A DNA stretch of 64,000 nucleotides, taken from Desemzia sp045528445. Its GTDB lineage: Bacteria > Bacillota > Bacilli > Lactobacillales > Carnobacteriaceae. A program made the translations under genes and the position numbers. The notes below the pieces were generated by a model, which made no database searches, had not been told where the DNA came from, and saw only the letters and a list, made by a program, of their open reading frames with translations. The DNA is taken from positions 62,001 to 126,000 of the forward strand of contig NZ_JBGQQU010000003.1 of assembly GCF_045528445.1 (NCBI RefSeq). The letters are read 5' to 3'. Position 1 is the first letter of the stretch, and every line of letters begins with the position of its first letter. Below, piece after piece: positions 27,880-35,476 of this stretch.

Positions 27880-27906
27880 ATATCGGAAAAAAACAGCGTA
27901 TATTAA
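27880..27906 (-). promoter_or_regulatory. Sigma-28 (SigD) type promoter of the chemotaxis operon
   Basis: On the minus strand: TTAA (27906-27903), 15 bases, TCCGATAT (27887-27880). Identical layout to the promoters before flgM and flagellin. It lies about 105 bases before the first chemoreceptor ATG. Confidence 0.85.
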
Positions 27907-27982
27907 GGAAAATAATGTGAATACTTTGTCACATTTTTGGATTACTACATTTTATTTAGTGGGTCTTCTATTTATATTTGAA

Positions 27983-28011
27983 TTGGTAAATGGAATGCTT
28001 TCTTGTATACT
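27983..28011 (+). promoter_or_regulatory. Sigma-A type promoter of the YqxD-family gene
   Basis: TTGGTA (27983-27988), 17 bases, TATACT (28006-28011), about 40 bases before the gene. The spacing is ideal and the -10 is a one-mismatch match. Confidence 0.6.
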
Positions 28012-28054
28012 GAAATTATTGGTTTTATCGGCATAGAAAGGTTGTGTGCTAAGG

Positions 28055-28501
28055 ATGCACGTTTATATTGATGCGGATGCAAGTCCAGTGAAAAATATTG
28101 TGATCGAAGAGGGATTAAAACGCGGTCTTCCAGTCACCTTAGTAACCAGTATTGCACATTATTCTACCACTGAGTATCCACCAGGAGTTCAGACAGTTTA
28201 TGTCGATACCGGAGCAGAAGCAGCTGACTACCGAATTATGCAGCTGGTAAAAAAAGAGGATCTATTGATCACTCAAGACTATGGTCTAGCTTCATTGTGT
28301 TTAGCAAAAGGCTGTTTAGTTTTACACCACACTGGTTTCCGTTATACTGCTGACAATATCGATCAGCTGTTGCAATCTCGCTACTTGAGCGCCATGGTGC
28401 GAAAAAGCGGCAAACGGACTAAAGGACCGAAACCCTTTACTAATGAAGACCGGGATAAATTCAGAGAGTTGCTAAAGGGCGTTTTGGATTCTGTAGTATA
28501 A
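28055..28501 (+). CDS. UPF0178 (YaiI/YqxD) family protein
   Basis: This is a conserved protein of unknown function with a PIN-like fold, about 148 residues. The N-terminus HVYIDADASPVKNIVIEE matches the family signature (usually YVDADACPVK; here Ser replaces Cys), followed by DYRIMQLVKKEDLLITQDYG and the C-terminal basic RKSGKRTKGPKPFTNEDRDK. ATG 28055 fits the family start; a GTG three codons earlier (28046) has the better-spaced AAAGG site and is an alternative. It is divergent from the chemoreceptor operon and ends at a strong terminator. Confidence 0.9.
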   Translation: MHVYIDADASPVKNIVIEEGLKRGLPVTLVTSIAHYSTTEYPPGVQTVYVDTGAEAADYRIMQLVKKEDLLITQDYGLASLCLAKGCLVLHHTGFRYTADNIDQLLQSRYLSAMVRKSGKRTKGPKPFTNEDRDKFRELLKGVLDSVV

Positions 28502-28539
28502 AAAAAGGTGCCAGCTATTTTTCGCTGACACCTTTTTTT
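28500..28539 (+). terminator. Terminator after YqxD-family gene
   Basis: A-run, then GGTG-c-CAGC and GCTG-a-CACC arms, then TTTTTTT; it begins at the stop codon of the gene. Symmetrical A/T flanks let it act in both directions. Confidence 0.9.
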
Positions 28540-28587
28540 GCAGCTGATTGGCTGAGTTAAGTAGTGTCTAAAGTGATGTGTGTGGGT

Positions 28588-28741
28588 TGTGTTTCTCATC
28601 GAGTGAGTGGTTATTTTGAGTTCACTTGATGAGTAAAGCGGGTTTTCTCATCGAGTGAGCGGTTATTTTGAGTTCACTTGATGAATAAAGCGGGTTTTCT
28701 CATCGAGTGAGCGATTATTTTAGACTCACTTGATGAATAAA
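28588..28741. repeat. Three tandem 52-bp hairpin units (TCACTTGATG type), array 1
   Basis: CACTTGAT recurs at 28623, 28675 and 28727, exactly 52 bases apart. A unit is CATCGAGTGA, a 15-base loop containing TTATTTTG, the complementary TCACTTGATG, and the linker AATAAAGCGGGTTTTCT. It fills the space between two converging genes, and the NERD gene's last codons and TGA stop lie within the third unit. Confidence 0.9.
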
Positions 28742-29655
28742 GGGGAATGGAGTTCGTAAAAAGTACTTTTGTAGTGGCCATGTGTATGAGAATGTCTCGC
28801 CAATACCCGTTGAACACGCTGTTCATCATATTCTTCTCCACACCAAAGAGTAATGAGTCGTTTCGTGACGTTCAATCCCGGATAAAGCAGATGACATTCG
28901 TCTGCCGAACGTATGATAGCATCTGAGGCCGTTTCTTTATACCCGCAAGCAGAACAGATGCGATTTTGACGCGTGTTTATATGATCAAATGAAAAACAGC
29001 GCGGACAGATAATTCCTTTCTTTAACACGGAAAAATCATATTGTGGCAAATCAAGCGGTCGATAGTTATCTATATGCAATGCGCACAACTGATTAGCAAG
29101 CTGACTCTGAGCCACGTTTGTCACTGAAGTTATTTTTGCCATCTGCTCAAAGTGGCGGGGTAATTGGTTTGCGAATATAAATGGTTTATCCCTAGGAAGT
29201 TCATATAAATAAAAGTCTGGATTGATAAAGACGACTTTCGATTTTATTTCCATTTGAAAGCCAAGTTTACGGACTAAATTATGAAGAAGTGGCTGACTAC
29301 GATGGACTTGAGTTAGAGGATCCGAGATGATGAAATCCGACTGCCCATGAAGAGCCCCGTTTTTGTAATCATAACTGCCAGAATAATTTTTTATTTCATA
29401 AAGAAAAATCGTATTTTCCTTTAAAATAAGACAATCAATTTGAAACATTTGTCCATTTTCCTTAAGCAATAAATCGTTTATCACGAGATTATCAGCTGGC
29501 AGGATTTCTGGATAGATGTCAAAATCTGTTTCACCTTCGAAACCCTTAGTATGGTTGGAATACTCTTTTTTTTCTAAAACTTTGAGGTCGGTTCGGCAAT
29601 TCAAAGATTCTAAAACTCTAAGTGTCAATGGCTTGGATCGTTTCTTGATAATCAT
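28726..29655 (-). CDS. NERD-domain protein with zinc ribbon
   Basis: The 309-residue protein has a nuclease-related (NERD) domain in its N-terminal 180 residues, with the pattern GFEGETDFD, then QIDCLIL, then YEIKNYSG, the restriction-endonuclease-like core (Glu, Asp, Glu-x-Lys). A four-cysteine zinc ribbon follows at about residues 218-240 (CPRC...CSAC). NERD proteins are thought to be nucleases or nucleic-acid binders; the target is unknown. The final residues (PLFIK) and stop codon lie in the first unit of an adjoining 52-bp repeat, and a decayed array of the same repeat also lies upstream of the gene. Confidence 0.85.
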   Translation of the reverse strand: MIIKKRSKPLTLRVLESLNCRTDLKVLEKKEYSNHTKGFEGETDFDIYPEILPADNLVINDLLLKENGQMFQIDCLILKENTIFLYEIKNYSGSYDYKNGALHGQSDFIISDPLTQVHRSQPLLHNLVRKLGFQMEIKSKVVFINPDFYLYELPRDKPFIFANQLPRHFEQMAKITSVTNVAQSQLANQLCALHIDNYRPLDLPQYDFSVLKKGIICPRCFSFDHINTRQNRICSACGYKETASDAIIRSADECHLLYPGLNVTKRLITLWCGEEYDEQRVQRVLARHSHTHGHYKSTFYELHSPLFIK

Positions 29656-29739
29656 AAAAAAGCTCCTCTCACAAAATAGTCATTACTCTATACTATTCGC
29701 AAAAAAAGGTTTGAATCTTTAAATGAATTGGATTTTATT

Positions 29740-29886
29740 ATTCAAGTGGAAATTTAAAATAAGTTCAGTTGACGAATAAAACGTGTTTTCTCATTAAGTG
29801 AACAATATTTTCAGGCTCACTTGATGAGTAAAGCCACTTTACGCATCAAGCGAACAATAGTTTTGGGCTCATTTGAGGAATAAAGT
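29740..29886. repeat. Three decayed 52-bp hairpin units (TCACTTGATG type), array 2
   Basis: Right arms CAGTTGACG, CACTTGATG and CATTTGAGG begin at 29766, 29818 and 29870, exactly 52 bases apart, each followed by ANTAAAR. Loops carry ATATTTTC or ATAGTTTTG. The sequence is clearly related to the array at 28588-28741 but more diverged. It occupies most of the 323-base space between the NERD gene start and the CAP gene; the only other feature there is the terminator at 29912-29955. Confidence 0.8.
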
Positions 29887-29911
29887 GTCACCCTAATACT
29901 TTCTCATAAAA

Positions 29912-29955
29912 AATGACTCCAAAAATTAGATTTTACTCTAATTTTTGGAGTCATT
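29912..29955 (-). terminator. Terminator after CAP-domain gene
   Basis: Perfect 19-bp arms, AATGACTCCAAAAATTAGA and its complement, enclose a 6-base loop; TTTT follows on the minus strand. It begins about 25 bases after the gene's stop. Confidence 0.85.
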
Positions 29956-29978
29956 ATCTTTCTCATTGCCACATCTTT

Positions 29979-30635
29979 TTATCTTGGTGTTCCAAAAATT
30001 TGAGTAGCGTAGAGGACTTCCCCATCATAATGAATACCTATGCCTACTTCTTCAAATTCAGGTTTGACCATATTTTCGTAATGCCCTTCACTGTTCTTCC
30101 AACCGTCAAAAATAACATCAGCCATACCGAGTTCATCTAAATAATAAGTAGCCATGGCTAAGTTTTCTCCTGCCAGTTGATAGCGGTATTCGTGACCTGT
30201 TTCTTCTAAAACAGTAAATGGATCGCTGCCATCCGGACGTGTGTGTTCAAACAATTCTTCCGTTTCGAGTGCACGTTGATCTGCAGCTAACTTTAATGGT
30301 TGGTTTTTCGTTACCGGTTGAACGCCTACTTCAGTTCTCAATTCATTGAGTAACTCAAAAATCCGATTTTCAATGATTTTGTAATCAATTTCAGCAGAAC
30401 TATTTTCAATTGCTGTTTCTTGTTGTTGTTCAGTCTTTGAATTTGAGTTAGTTTCTTCTTCAGGCAAACCTACCTGCATTCCTGGACTGAATTCATTTGG
30501 AACAGGAATCATATCGACGACATCATACAATAATTGTCCGACTTGAGTTCCATCTAATATATTGGTCGCTGCCAGCCAAAACCCGAACATTATCGAAATT
30601 AAAACGCTAACGATAAAACCTAGTAATTTTGTCAT
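29979..30635 (-). CDS. CAP (SCP/PR-1, YkwD-like) domain protein, exported or membrane-anchored
   Basis: The 218-residue protein has an N-terminal hydrophobic segment (residues 4-26, LGFIVSVLISIMFGFWLAA) without a clear cleavage site, a low-complexity Glu/Gln/Ser linker (about 55-85), and a C-terminal CAP domain of about 125 residues. CAP motifs seen are LLNELRTEVGVQPV, RALETEELFEHTRPDG, GENLAMA and GWKNSEGHYENMV. Bacterial CAP proteins are extracellular with unknown biochemical role. The gene stands alone between the NERD gene and the permease and ends in a strong terminator. Confidence 0.88.
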   Translation of the reverse strand: MTKLLGFIVSVLISIMFGFWLAATNILDGTQVGQLLYDVVDMIPVPNEFSPGMQVGLPEEETNSNSKTEQQQETAIENSSAEIDYKIIENRIFELLNELRTEVGVQPVTKNQPLKLAADQRALETEELFEHTRPDGSDPFTVLEETGHEYRYQLAGENLAMATYYLDELGMADVIFDGWKNSEGHYENMVKPEFEEVGIGIHYDGEVLYATQIFGTPR

Positions 30636-30809
30636 CTAAGCTTCCTTTCTATTTTTTCTTAGAATAATTATACCAGATATCCACTTATCATGTTGTGAAC
30701 AATTCTTTTTGACGAAAAGTGACCAGCAAATAGAAAAAAATGGAAGTAAAGCTATACAAAAACAAGCCACTCATCTTTAGCAGAGTAGCTTGTTAGATAG
30801 AAAATCAAC

Positions 30810-32174
30810 TTAATCTTCTTTTAAAAGGATATTCAATACTAGTGCAACGATAGTTCCAGCTGAAATGCCTGAAGAAAATAATCCACCAAGAATGCCAGGT
30901 AATCCTGCCACAACTTCCGGTCTGAAAGCAACACCCAGACCCACTCCAATGGCAGAAGAAACGATCAATAAGTTGCGGTTGTTCATTTTGACGCGTGAAA
31001 GTGATTTGATCCCTGCTCCAGCCACTGTACCGAACATTAGAATTCCGGCTCCACCTAACACCGGCATCGGCATAATAGACACCAATGTTGCAAATTTAGG
31101 GAAGAAGCTCATTGAGATCAAAATAAATCCAGCAGCAATCGCTACAGTACGTGAAGCGTTTCTAGTCAATGGAATCAAACCAGCATTTTGACTAAATGTA
31201 GCAACCGGTCCAGACCCTAGAGCTGGTCCAATAAAGGAACCCACTCCATCTGCACGAACGCCATTTGCAATGTCCTCGTCAGATAATTTTGTTTGTGTTA
31301 CTTCACCGATCGTTTGCATAACTCCCACTGTTTCAATAACCGTTACTAAATACCCAGCTAAGAATGGAATCGCAAAACGAATGTCAAATGAAATTCCAAA
31401 TTTGAACAATTGAGGGAAAGCAAACCATTTTGCTTGAGCTACTTGAGAGAAATCTACCATTCCAAGCGGGATACAAACGATGTACCCTACTACGATACCG
31501 ATCAAGACAGCTGCTGGTGCGATACGGCTGCTGCCATAATGGTTGATAGCCAGAATAATCAAAAATACAAGAGTAGCGATAATCAAGTTAAACGGATCTC
31601 CATAACTCGCAGCGCCTACACCACCGCCGACCCATTCAAAGGCAACTGGCATAAGAGTCATTCCCATCAGAGCAATGACTGAGCCCGTTACAACAGGAGG
31701 AAAAAATTTCATTAACGGTTTGACGAAATAACTAAGACCAATCTCCAGTAAAGCTCCCATCATCGTTCCGCCTAAATACCCTGCAATTCCGCCGCCCATC
31801 GTATTGATGACCGCATTAGCAGGACCGACAAAGCCAAAATCTGTGCCCATGATTGTTGGGACTCCAGCACCAACTCTAAAATGTTTAGGGCCGAAACCTT
31901 TTGATTGAATAATAGAAACAATTCCTGAAACCAATAATGCAGCACTGATCATATAGGCTGTATCCGTTACACCAAATCCAGCAATCCCAGCAATGACTAA
32001 GGGAACAGCTACCAAGCCTCCAAAAGCGGTTAATACATTTTGAAAACCTAAAATAGTTGTGGTCACAAGATCTGGTTTGTCCTCAATGCCATAGTTTAAA
32101 GTTAAACTGTCGTCCTGTTCCTTTAAATTTCCCGCGTTTCTGCCAACTACCTGATGCTGTATGTTCTCTTCCAC
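30810..32174 (-). CDS. NCS2-family nucleobase (xanthine/uracil-type) permease
   Basis: The 454-residue polytopic protein has about 12-14 hydrophobic segments and the NCS2 (xanthine/uracil permease) hallmarks: GFQNVLTAFGGLVAVPLVIA near the start, the central VGVMQTIGEVTQ segment, and the substrate-site region GPALGSGPVATFSQNAGLIP followed by LTRNASRTVAIAAGF. The Q-N-x-G and T-x-N signature region resembles xanthine/urate permeases more than UraA, but substrate choice is uncertain. It has its own promoter at 32249-32277. CGAAC half-sites surround that promoter, suggesting PurR control. Confidence 0.88.
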   Translation of the reverse strand: MEENIQHQVVGRNAGNLKEQDDSLTLNYGIEDKPDLVTTTILGFQNVLTAFGGLVAVPLVIAGIAGFGVTDTAYMISAALLVSGIVSIIQSKGFGPKHFRVGAGVPTIMGTDFGFVGPANAVINTMGGGIAGYLGGTMMGALLEIGLSYFVKPLMKFFPPVVTGSVIALMGMTLMPVAFEWVGGGVGAASYGDPFNLIIATLVFLIILAINHYGSSRIAPAAVLIGIVVGYIVCIPLGMVDFSQVAQAKWFAFPQLFKFGISFDIRFAIPFLAGYLVTVIETVGVMQTIGEVTQTKLSDEDIANGVRADGVGSFIGPALGSGPVATFSQNAGLIPLTRNASRTVAIAAGFILISMSFFPKFATLVSIMPMPVLGGAGILMFGTVAGAGIKSLSRVKMNNRNLLIVSSAIGVGLGVAFRPEVVAGLPGILGGLFSSGISAGTIVALVLNILLKED

Positions 32175-32248
32175 GTTAATCCTCCTGTTTTAACGAACTT
32201 TTATTTTATGCTATTATCTAATCGTTCGTTTATTAATGTGATAGTGCC

Positions 32249-32277
32249 ATTATAATCCCCGTTGTTAGAATTGTAAA
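32249..32277 (-). promoter_or_regulatory. Sigma-A promoter of the permease, with flanking CGAAC half-sites
   Basis: On the minus strand TTTACA (32277-32272), 17 bases, TATAAT (32254-32249). CGAAC (32194-32198 and 32287-32291) and its reverse GTTCG (32224-32228) lie around it within AT-rich context, resembling halves of PurR boxes; the inverted pair is 25 bases apart, slightly more than in known sites. Promoter is strong; PurR control is inferred. Confidence 0.65.
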
Positions 32278-32397
32278 GCATTTTAGCGAACATTTTTATA
32301 TTAGTTATTTCAAATCATTCGCTTTTGTGCTCATTTCTATTCTTATAACACTTTCTCATACATAATATAGCTTAAATGAATTCTTTTTAAGAAATCA

Positions 32398-32426
32398 TTG
32401 AGGACAATTTTATGTTGTGGTAAACT
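32398..32426 (+). promoter_or_regulatory. Sigma-A type promoter of the 2-hydroxyacid dehydrogenase/malic enzyme unit
   Basis: TTGAGG (32398-32403), 17 bases, TAAACT (32421-32426). It lies about 85 bases before the first start codon and directly upstream of a cre-like site. Confidence 0.55.
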
Positions 32427-32439
32427 ATAGACGTATTTA

Positions 32440-32453
32440 TGAAAGCGTTTCCT
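32440..32453 (+). promoter_or_regulatory. Possible CcpA cre site
   Basis: TGAAAGCGTTTCCT has the palindromic core GAAAGCGTTTC and differs from the cre consensus TGWNANCGNTNWCA at two end positions. It lies just downstream of the predicted -10 box, a position where bound CcpA would block transcription. This suggests carbon catabolite repression. Confidence 0.55.
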
Positions 32454-32509
32454 ACTATTCTTTATTGCTCGCTAATTCACATAAACAAAAATTTAAAGGA
32501 GGAATTACA

Positions 32510-33616
32510 ATGTCAAACTACTTAGAATGGGATTTTTTGACAGATTTTGTTGAAAAAGCCTTTGTTGCTTATGGAGTACCAGAAGAAGATGCCAAAATTT
32601 GTGCGGATGTCTTATTGCAGTCAGACAAAAAAGGAATCGAAAGTCACGGTGTAAATCGTTTTAAACCGATTTACATAGACCGGATAAAAGATGGTGTACA
32701 GAATCCAGTCACAAACTTTGAAATTTTACGTGAAACTCCTACTACTGCTGTTGTGGATGGTCATGACGGAATGGGTCAAGTAATTGGATATCGTTCAATG
32801 AAAATGGCTATTGAAAAAGCGAAGAAATATGGCATGGGGATGGTGGCGGTTCGCAATTCTACCCATTACGGAATCGCTGGATATCATACGGATATGGCGG
32901 CTGATGCCGGATGCATCGGTATGTCCGGAACAAATGCTCGTCCTTCTATCGCCCCTACTTTTGGAGTCGAAAATAAATTGGGAACCAACCCGTTAACGGT
33001 TAGTTTTCCAACAGATGAAGCTTTCCACTTCTCATTAGACTGCGCAACATCTATTATACAAAGAGGAAAAATTGAATTGTATGCACGTGAAGGCAAAGAT
33101 ACTCCTGAGGGAACCGTCATTGGACGCGATGGATCGGCCCTTACCGACTCCAACCAAATTTTAAATGATCTCCAATCTGGTGAAGCAGCCTTAGCTCCAT
33201 TAGGCGGAATCGGAGAAGAACTGTCTGGCTATAAAGGTTACGGATATGCTACTATTGTAGAGGTATTATCTGCTGCTTTGCAGCAAGGGAGCTTTTTGAG
33301 TATGTTGTCAGGAATCGGGGAAAATGGAGAAAAAACAAAATTCCATTTAGGACATTTCTTTATTGCGATCGATACTGAAGCATTTATGGGATTGGACAGC
33401 TTTAAGAAAACTGCTGGAGACATTATGCGCGAATTACGGACCTCTGAAAAAGCACCCGGAGCAGAACGGATCTATACAGCAGGAGAAAAAGAATATTTGA
33501 TTTGGAAAGAACGGGAAAAAACAGGATTGCCGGTAAATGAATCTGTTCAAAAAGAACTGTTGGCGATTCGAGACGATGCCGGACTTACCGACTTTCATTT
33601 CCCATTTGAAAATTGA
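32510..33616 (+). CDS. Malate/L-lactate/ureidoglycolate dehydrogenase family (Ldh_2) oxidoreductase
   Basis: The 368-residue NAD(P)-dependent 2-hydroxyacid dehydrogenase belongs to the Ldh_2 family, which does not use a classical Rossmann fold. ATG 32510 is fixed by AAAGGAGGAA upstream. Family motifs include SDKKGIESHGVNRFK near the N-terminus (with catalytic His), VRNSTHYGIAGYHTDMA, GTNPLTVSFP and SGYKGYGYATIVEVLS. Substrates in the family include malate, lactate, sulfolactate and ureidoglycolate. The gene overlaps no other but is followed 12 bases later by a malic enzyme, so malate is the most likely substrate: the pair would oxidise a 2-hydroxyacid and feed pyruvate metabolism. Confidence 0.88.
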   Translation: MSNYLEWDFLTDFVEKAFVAYGVPEEDAKICADVLLQSDKKGIESHGVNRFKPIYIDRIKDGVQNPVTNFEILRETPTTAVVDGHDGMGQVIGYRSMKMAIEKAKKYGMGMVAVRNSTHYGIAGYHTDMAADAGCIGMSGTNARPSIAPTFGVENKLGTNPLTVSFPTDEAFHFSLDCATSIIQRGKIELYAREGKDTPEGTVIGRDGSALTDSNQILNDLQSGEAALAPLGGIGEELSGYKGYGYATIVEVLSAALQQGSFLSMLSGIGENGEKTKFHLGHFFIAIDTEAFMGLDSFKKTAGDIMRELRTSEKAPGAERIYTAGEKEYLIWKEREKTGLPVNESVQKELLAIRDDAGLTDFHFPFEN

Positions 33617-33628
33617 GGAGACCTTGAT

Positions 33629-34801
33629 ATGGATGTAAGAAAAGAAGCATTAGAAAAGCATTACGAATGGAACGGTAAAATTGAAGTGATCAGCCGGGCT
33701 AAAATCACAAGTCGTGAAGATTTAGCTTTAGCCTACACCCCAGGAGTAGCTGAAGCTTGCTTAGCGATTGAAAAAGAGCCTGAAAAAGCCTACCAACTGA
33801 CTCGAAGAAATAATTTAGTCGGCGTTATTACCAATGGAACAGCGGTACTGGGACTAGGAAACATTGGGCCAAGTGCCTCTATGCCGGTAATGGAGGGAAA
33901 ATGTGTTTTATTTAAGGAGTTTGCAGATGTAGATGCTTTTCCGATTTGTATAGAAGCAACCGATGTAGACACCGCTGTTCAGACTATTCAGCAAATAGCC
34001 GGCAGTTTTGGGGGCATCAATTTAGAAGATATCGCTGCTCCAGAATGTTTTGAGATCGAGCGTCGTTTGAAAGAATCATTGGATATCCCTGTATTCCATG
34101 ATGATCAGCATGGTACGGCAATCGTGGTAGTAGCGGGACTGATCAATGCTTTAAAATTAGTCAACAAGTCCTTTGGAGACATCAAGGTCGTAGTCAATGG
34201 GGCTGGATCTGCTGGTATCGCTGTCGCTAAACATTTGCTCAGTTTTGGAGTCAAGGATTTGATCCTAGCAGATAAAAAAGGCATCCTGTCATCAGCTTCT
34301 TCTGACTTGAACAGTGAGCAGCAAAAAATGATGGACGTCACTAATTTGGATAATGTTCAAGGAGACCTCGCAACAGCATTAAAAAGAGCTGACGTGTTTA
34401 TCGGCGTCTCTGCTCCCAACATTTTAAGTACTGAAATGGTCAAAAAAATGAACCGGGATGCGATTGTGTTCGCGATGGCCAATCCGACTCCTGAAATCAT
34501 GCCGGATAAAGCTAAAGAAGCTGGTGTGGCAGTTATTGGTACGGGACGCAGCGATTTCCCAAACCAGGTGAATAATGTATTGGCTTTCCCTGGTATCTTC
34601 AAAGGCGCTTTAGCTGTGAGAGCCAGTGACATCAATGAGGAAATGAAAATAGCGGCTTCGGTTGCCATTGCTGAGTTGATTGAACCAGCTGAATTGTCAC
34701 CCGATTATATTATTCCAGATGCGTTGGATAAAAGAGTAGCTAGTGTCGTAACTGAAGCTGTAAAAAAAGCAGCTGTTGAGACTGGTGTAGCTAGAATTTA
34801 A
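33629..34801 (+). CDS. NAD-dependent malic enzyme
   Basis: The enzyme oxidatively decarboxylates malate to pyruvate. The 390 residues match the short bacterial malic enzymes without a phosphotransacetylase tail. Visible motifs: ALAYTPGVAEACLAI (with catalytic Tyr), TNGTAVLGLGNIGPSASMPV with its Lys region following, DIAAPECFEIERRL and FHDDQHGTAIVVVAGLINAL for metal binding, VVNGAGSAGIAVAK for the dinucleotide, and FAMANPTPEIMPDKAKE. It is co-transcribed with the upstream Ldh_2-family gene and ends in a strong terminator. Related enzymes (MleA/MaeE) allow growth on malate. Confidence 0.92.
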   Translation: MDVRKEALEKHYEWNGKIEVISRAKITSREDLALAYTPGVAEACLAIEKEPEKAYQLTRRNNLVGVITNGTAVLGLGNIGPSASMPVMEGKCVLFKEFADVDAFPICIEATDVDTAVQTIQQIAGSFGGINLEDIAAPECFEIERRLKESLDIPVFHDDQHGTAIVVVAGLINALKLVNKSFGDIKVVVNGAGSAGIAVAKHLLSFGVKDLILADKKGILSSASSDLNSEQQKMMDVTNLDNVQGDLATALKRADVFIGVSAPNILSTEMVKKMNRDAIVFAMANPTPEIMPDKAKEAGVAVIGTGRSDFPNQVNNVLAFPGIFKGALAVRASDINEEMKIAASVAIAELIEPAELSPDYIIPDALDKRVASVVTEAVKKAAVETGVARI

Positions 34802-34817
34802 TAGCTTTTCTATTGGG

Positions 34818-34855
34818 AAATAGGACTATCATAAAAATGAGATAGTCCTATTTTG
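34818..34855 (+). terminator. Terminator after malic enzyme gene
   Basis: AAATAGGACTATC and GATAGTCCTATTT pair around a 10-base loop, then TTTTG. It begins about 15 bases after the stop codon. Confidence 0.88.
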
Positions 34856-34902
34856 TTGTCTTGTGATGGCTATTGCAAGAAATAAAAAAATGGAGACGGA
34901 TC

Positions 34903-35390
34903 TTACTAAGTGAATAGCGGCCATCTCACTCTGATGAAAAGTCCGAATGGCTCTTAATAGGCAAATAGCAGCCATCTCACTCTGAGAAAAAGTCCAAATG
35001 GCTCTTAATAGGCAAATAGCGGCCATCTCACTCTGAGAAAAAGTTCAAATAGCTCTTAATAGGTAAATAGCAGCCATCTCACTCTGAGAAAAAGTCCAAA
35101 TGGCTCTTATTAAGCGAATTGCGGCCATCTCACGCTGAGGAAAAGTCCAAATGGCTCTTAATAAACAAATAGCAGCCATCTCACTCTGAGAAAAAGTCCA
35201 AATGGCTCTTATTAAGCGAATTGCGGCCATCTCACGCTGAGAAAAAGTCCAAATGGCTCTTAATAGGCAAATAGCAGCCATCTCACTCTGAGAAAAAGTT
35301 CAAATAGCTCTTAATAAACGAATAGCGGCCATTTCGAACTAAAAAAAAGTCCAAATGGCTTTTACTAGCCAATAACAACTATTTGTGGGC
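34903..35390. repeat. Nine tandem 51-bp units (AGCCAT/ATGGCT type)
   Basis: GCCATCTCAC or a variant begins at 34920, 34971, 35022, 35073, 35124, 35175, 35226, 35277 and 35328, exactly 51 bases apart. Each unit has outer arms RGCCAT/ATGGCT and an inner CTCA-NNN-TGAG stem, then a linker CTTAATAGGCAAATAG. Because 51 is divisible by three, the minus strand reads as repeats of 17 residues, but unit variants create TGA stops and no ribosome binding site is seen, so it is not taken as coding. The array fills the 675-base space between two converging genes. Confidence 0.92.
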
Positions 35391-35476
35391 AATAAAAAAA
35401 GAAGCTGCCTAAAAATCGACTCAACCCACTCGACTTTTGGACTAACTCCTCAGTTTAAACTATTAAATTACTAAGC

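Noticed and set aside
32175..32300. Purine riboswitch upstream of the nucleobase permease
   Set aside because: The leader is too short and lacks the conserved three-way junction core. CGAAC half-sites suggest a protein regulator instead.
34829..35281. Minus-strand open frames encoding 17-residue repeats (MAAICLLRAIWTFSQ-like)
   Set aside because: They are the direct translation of a 51-bp DNA repeat. The two frames are in the same phase and separated by TGA codons from unit variants, and neither has a ribosome binding site.
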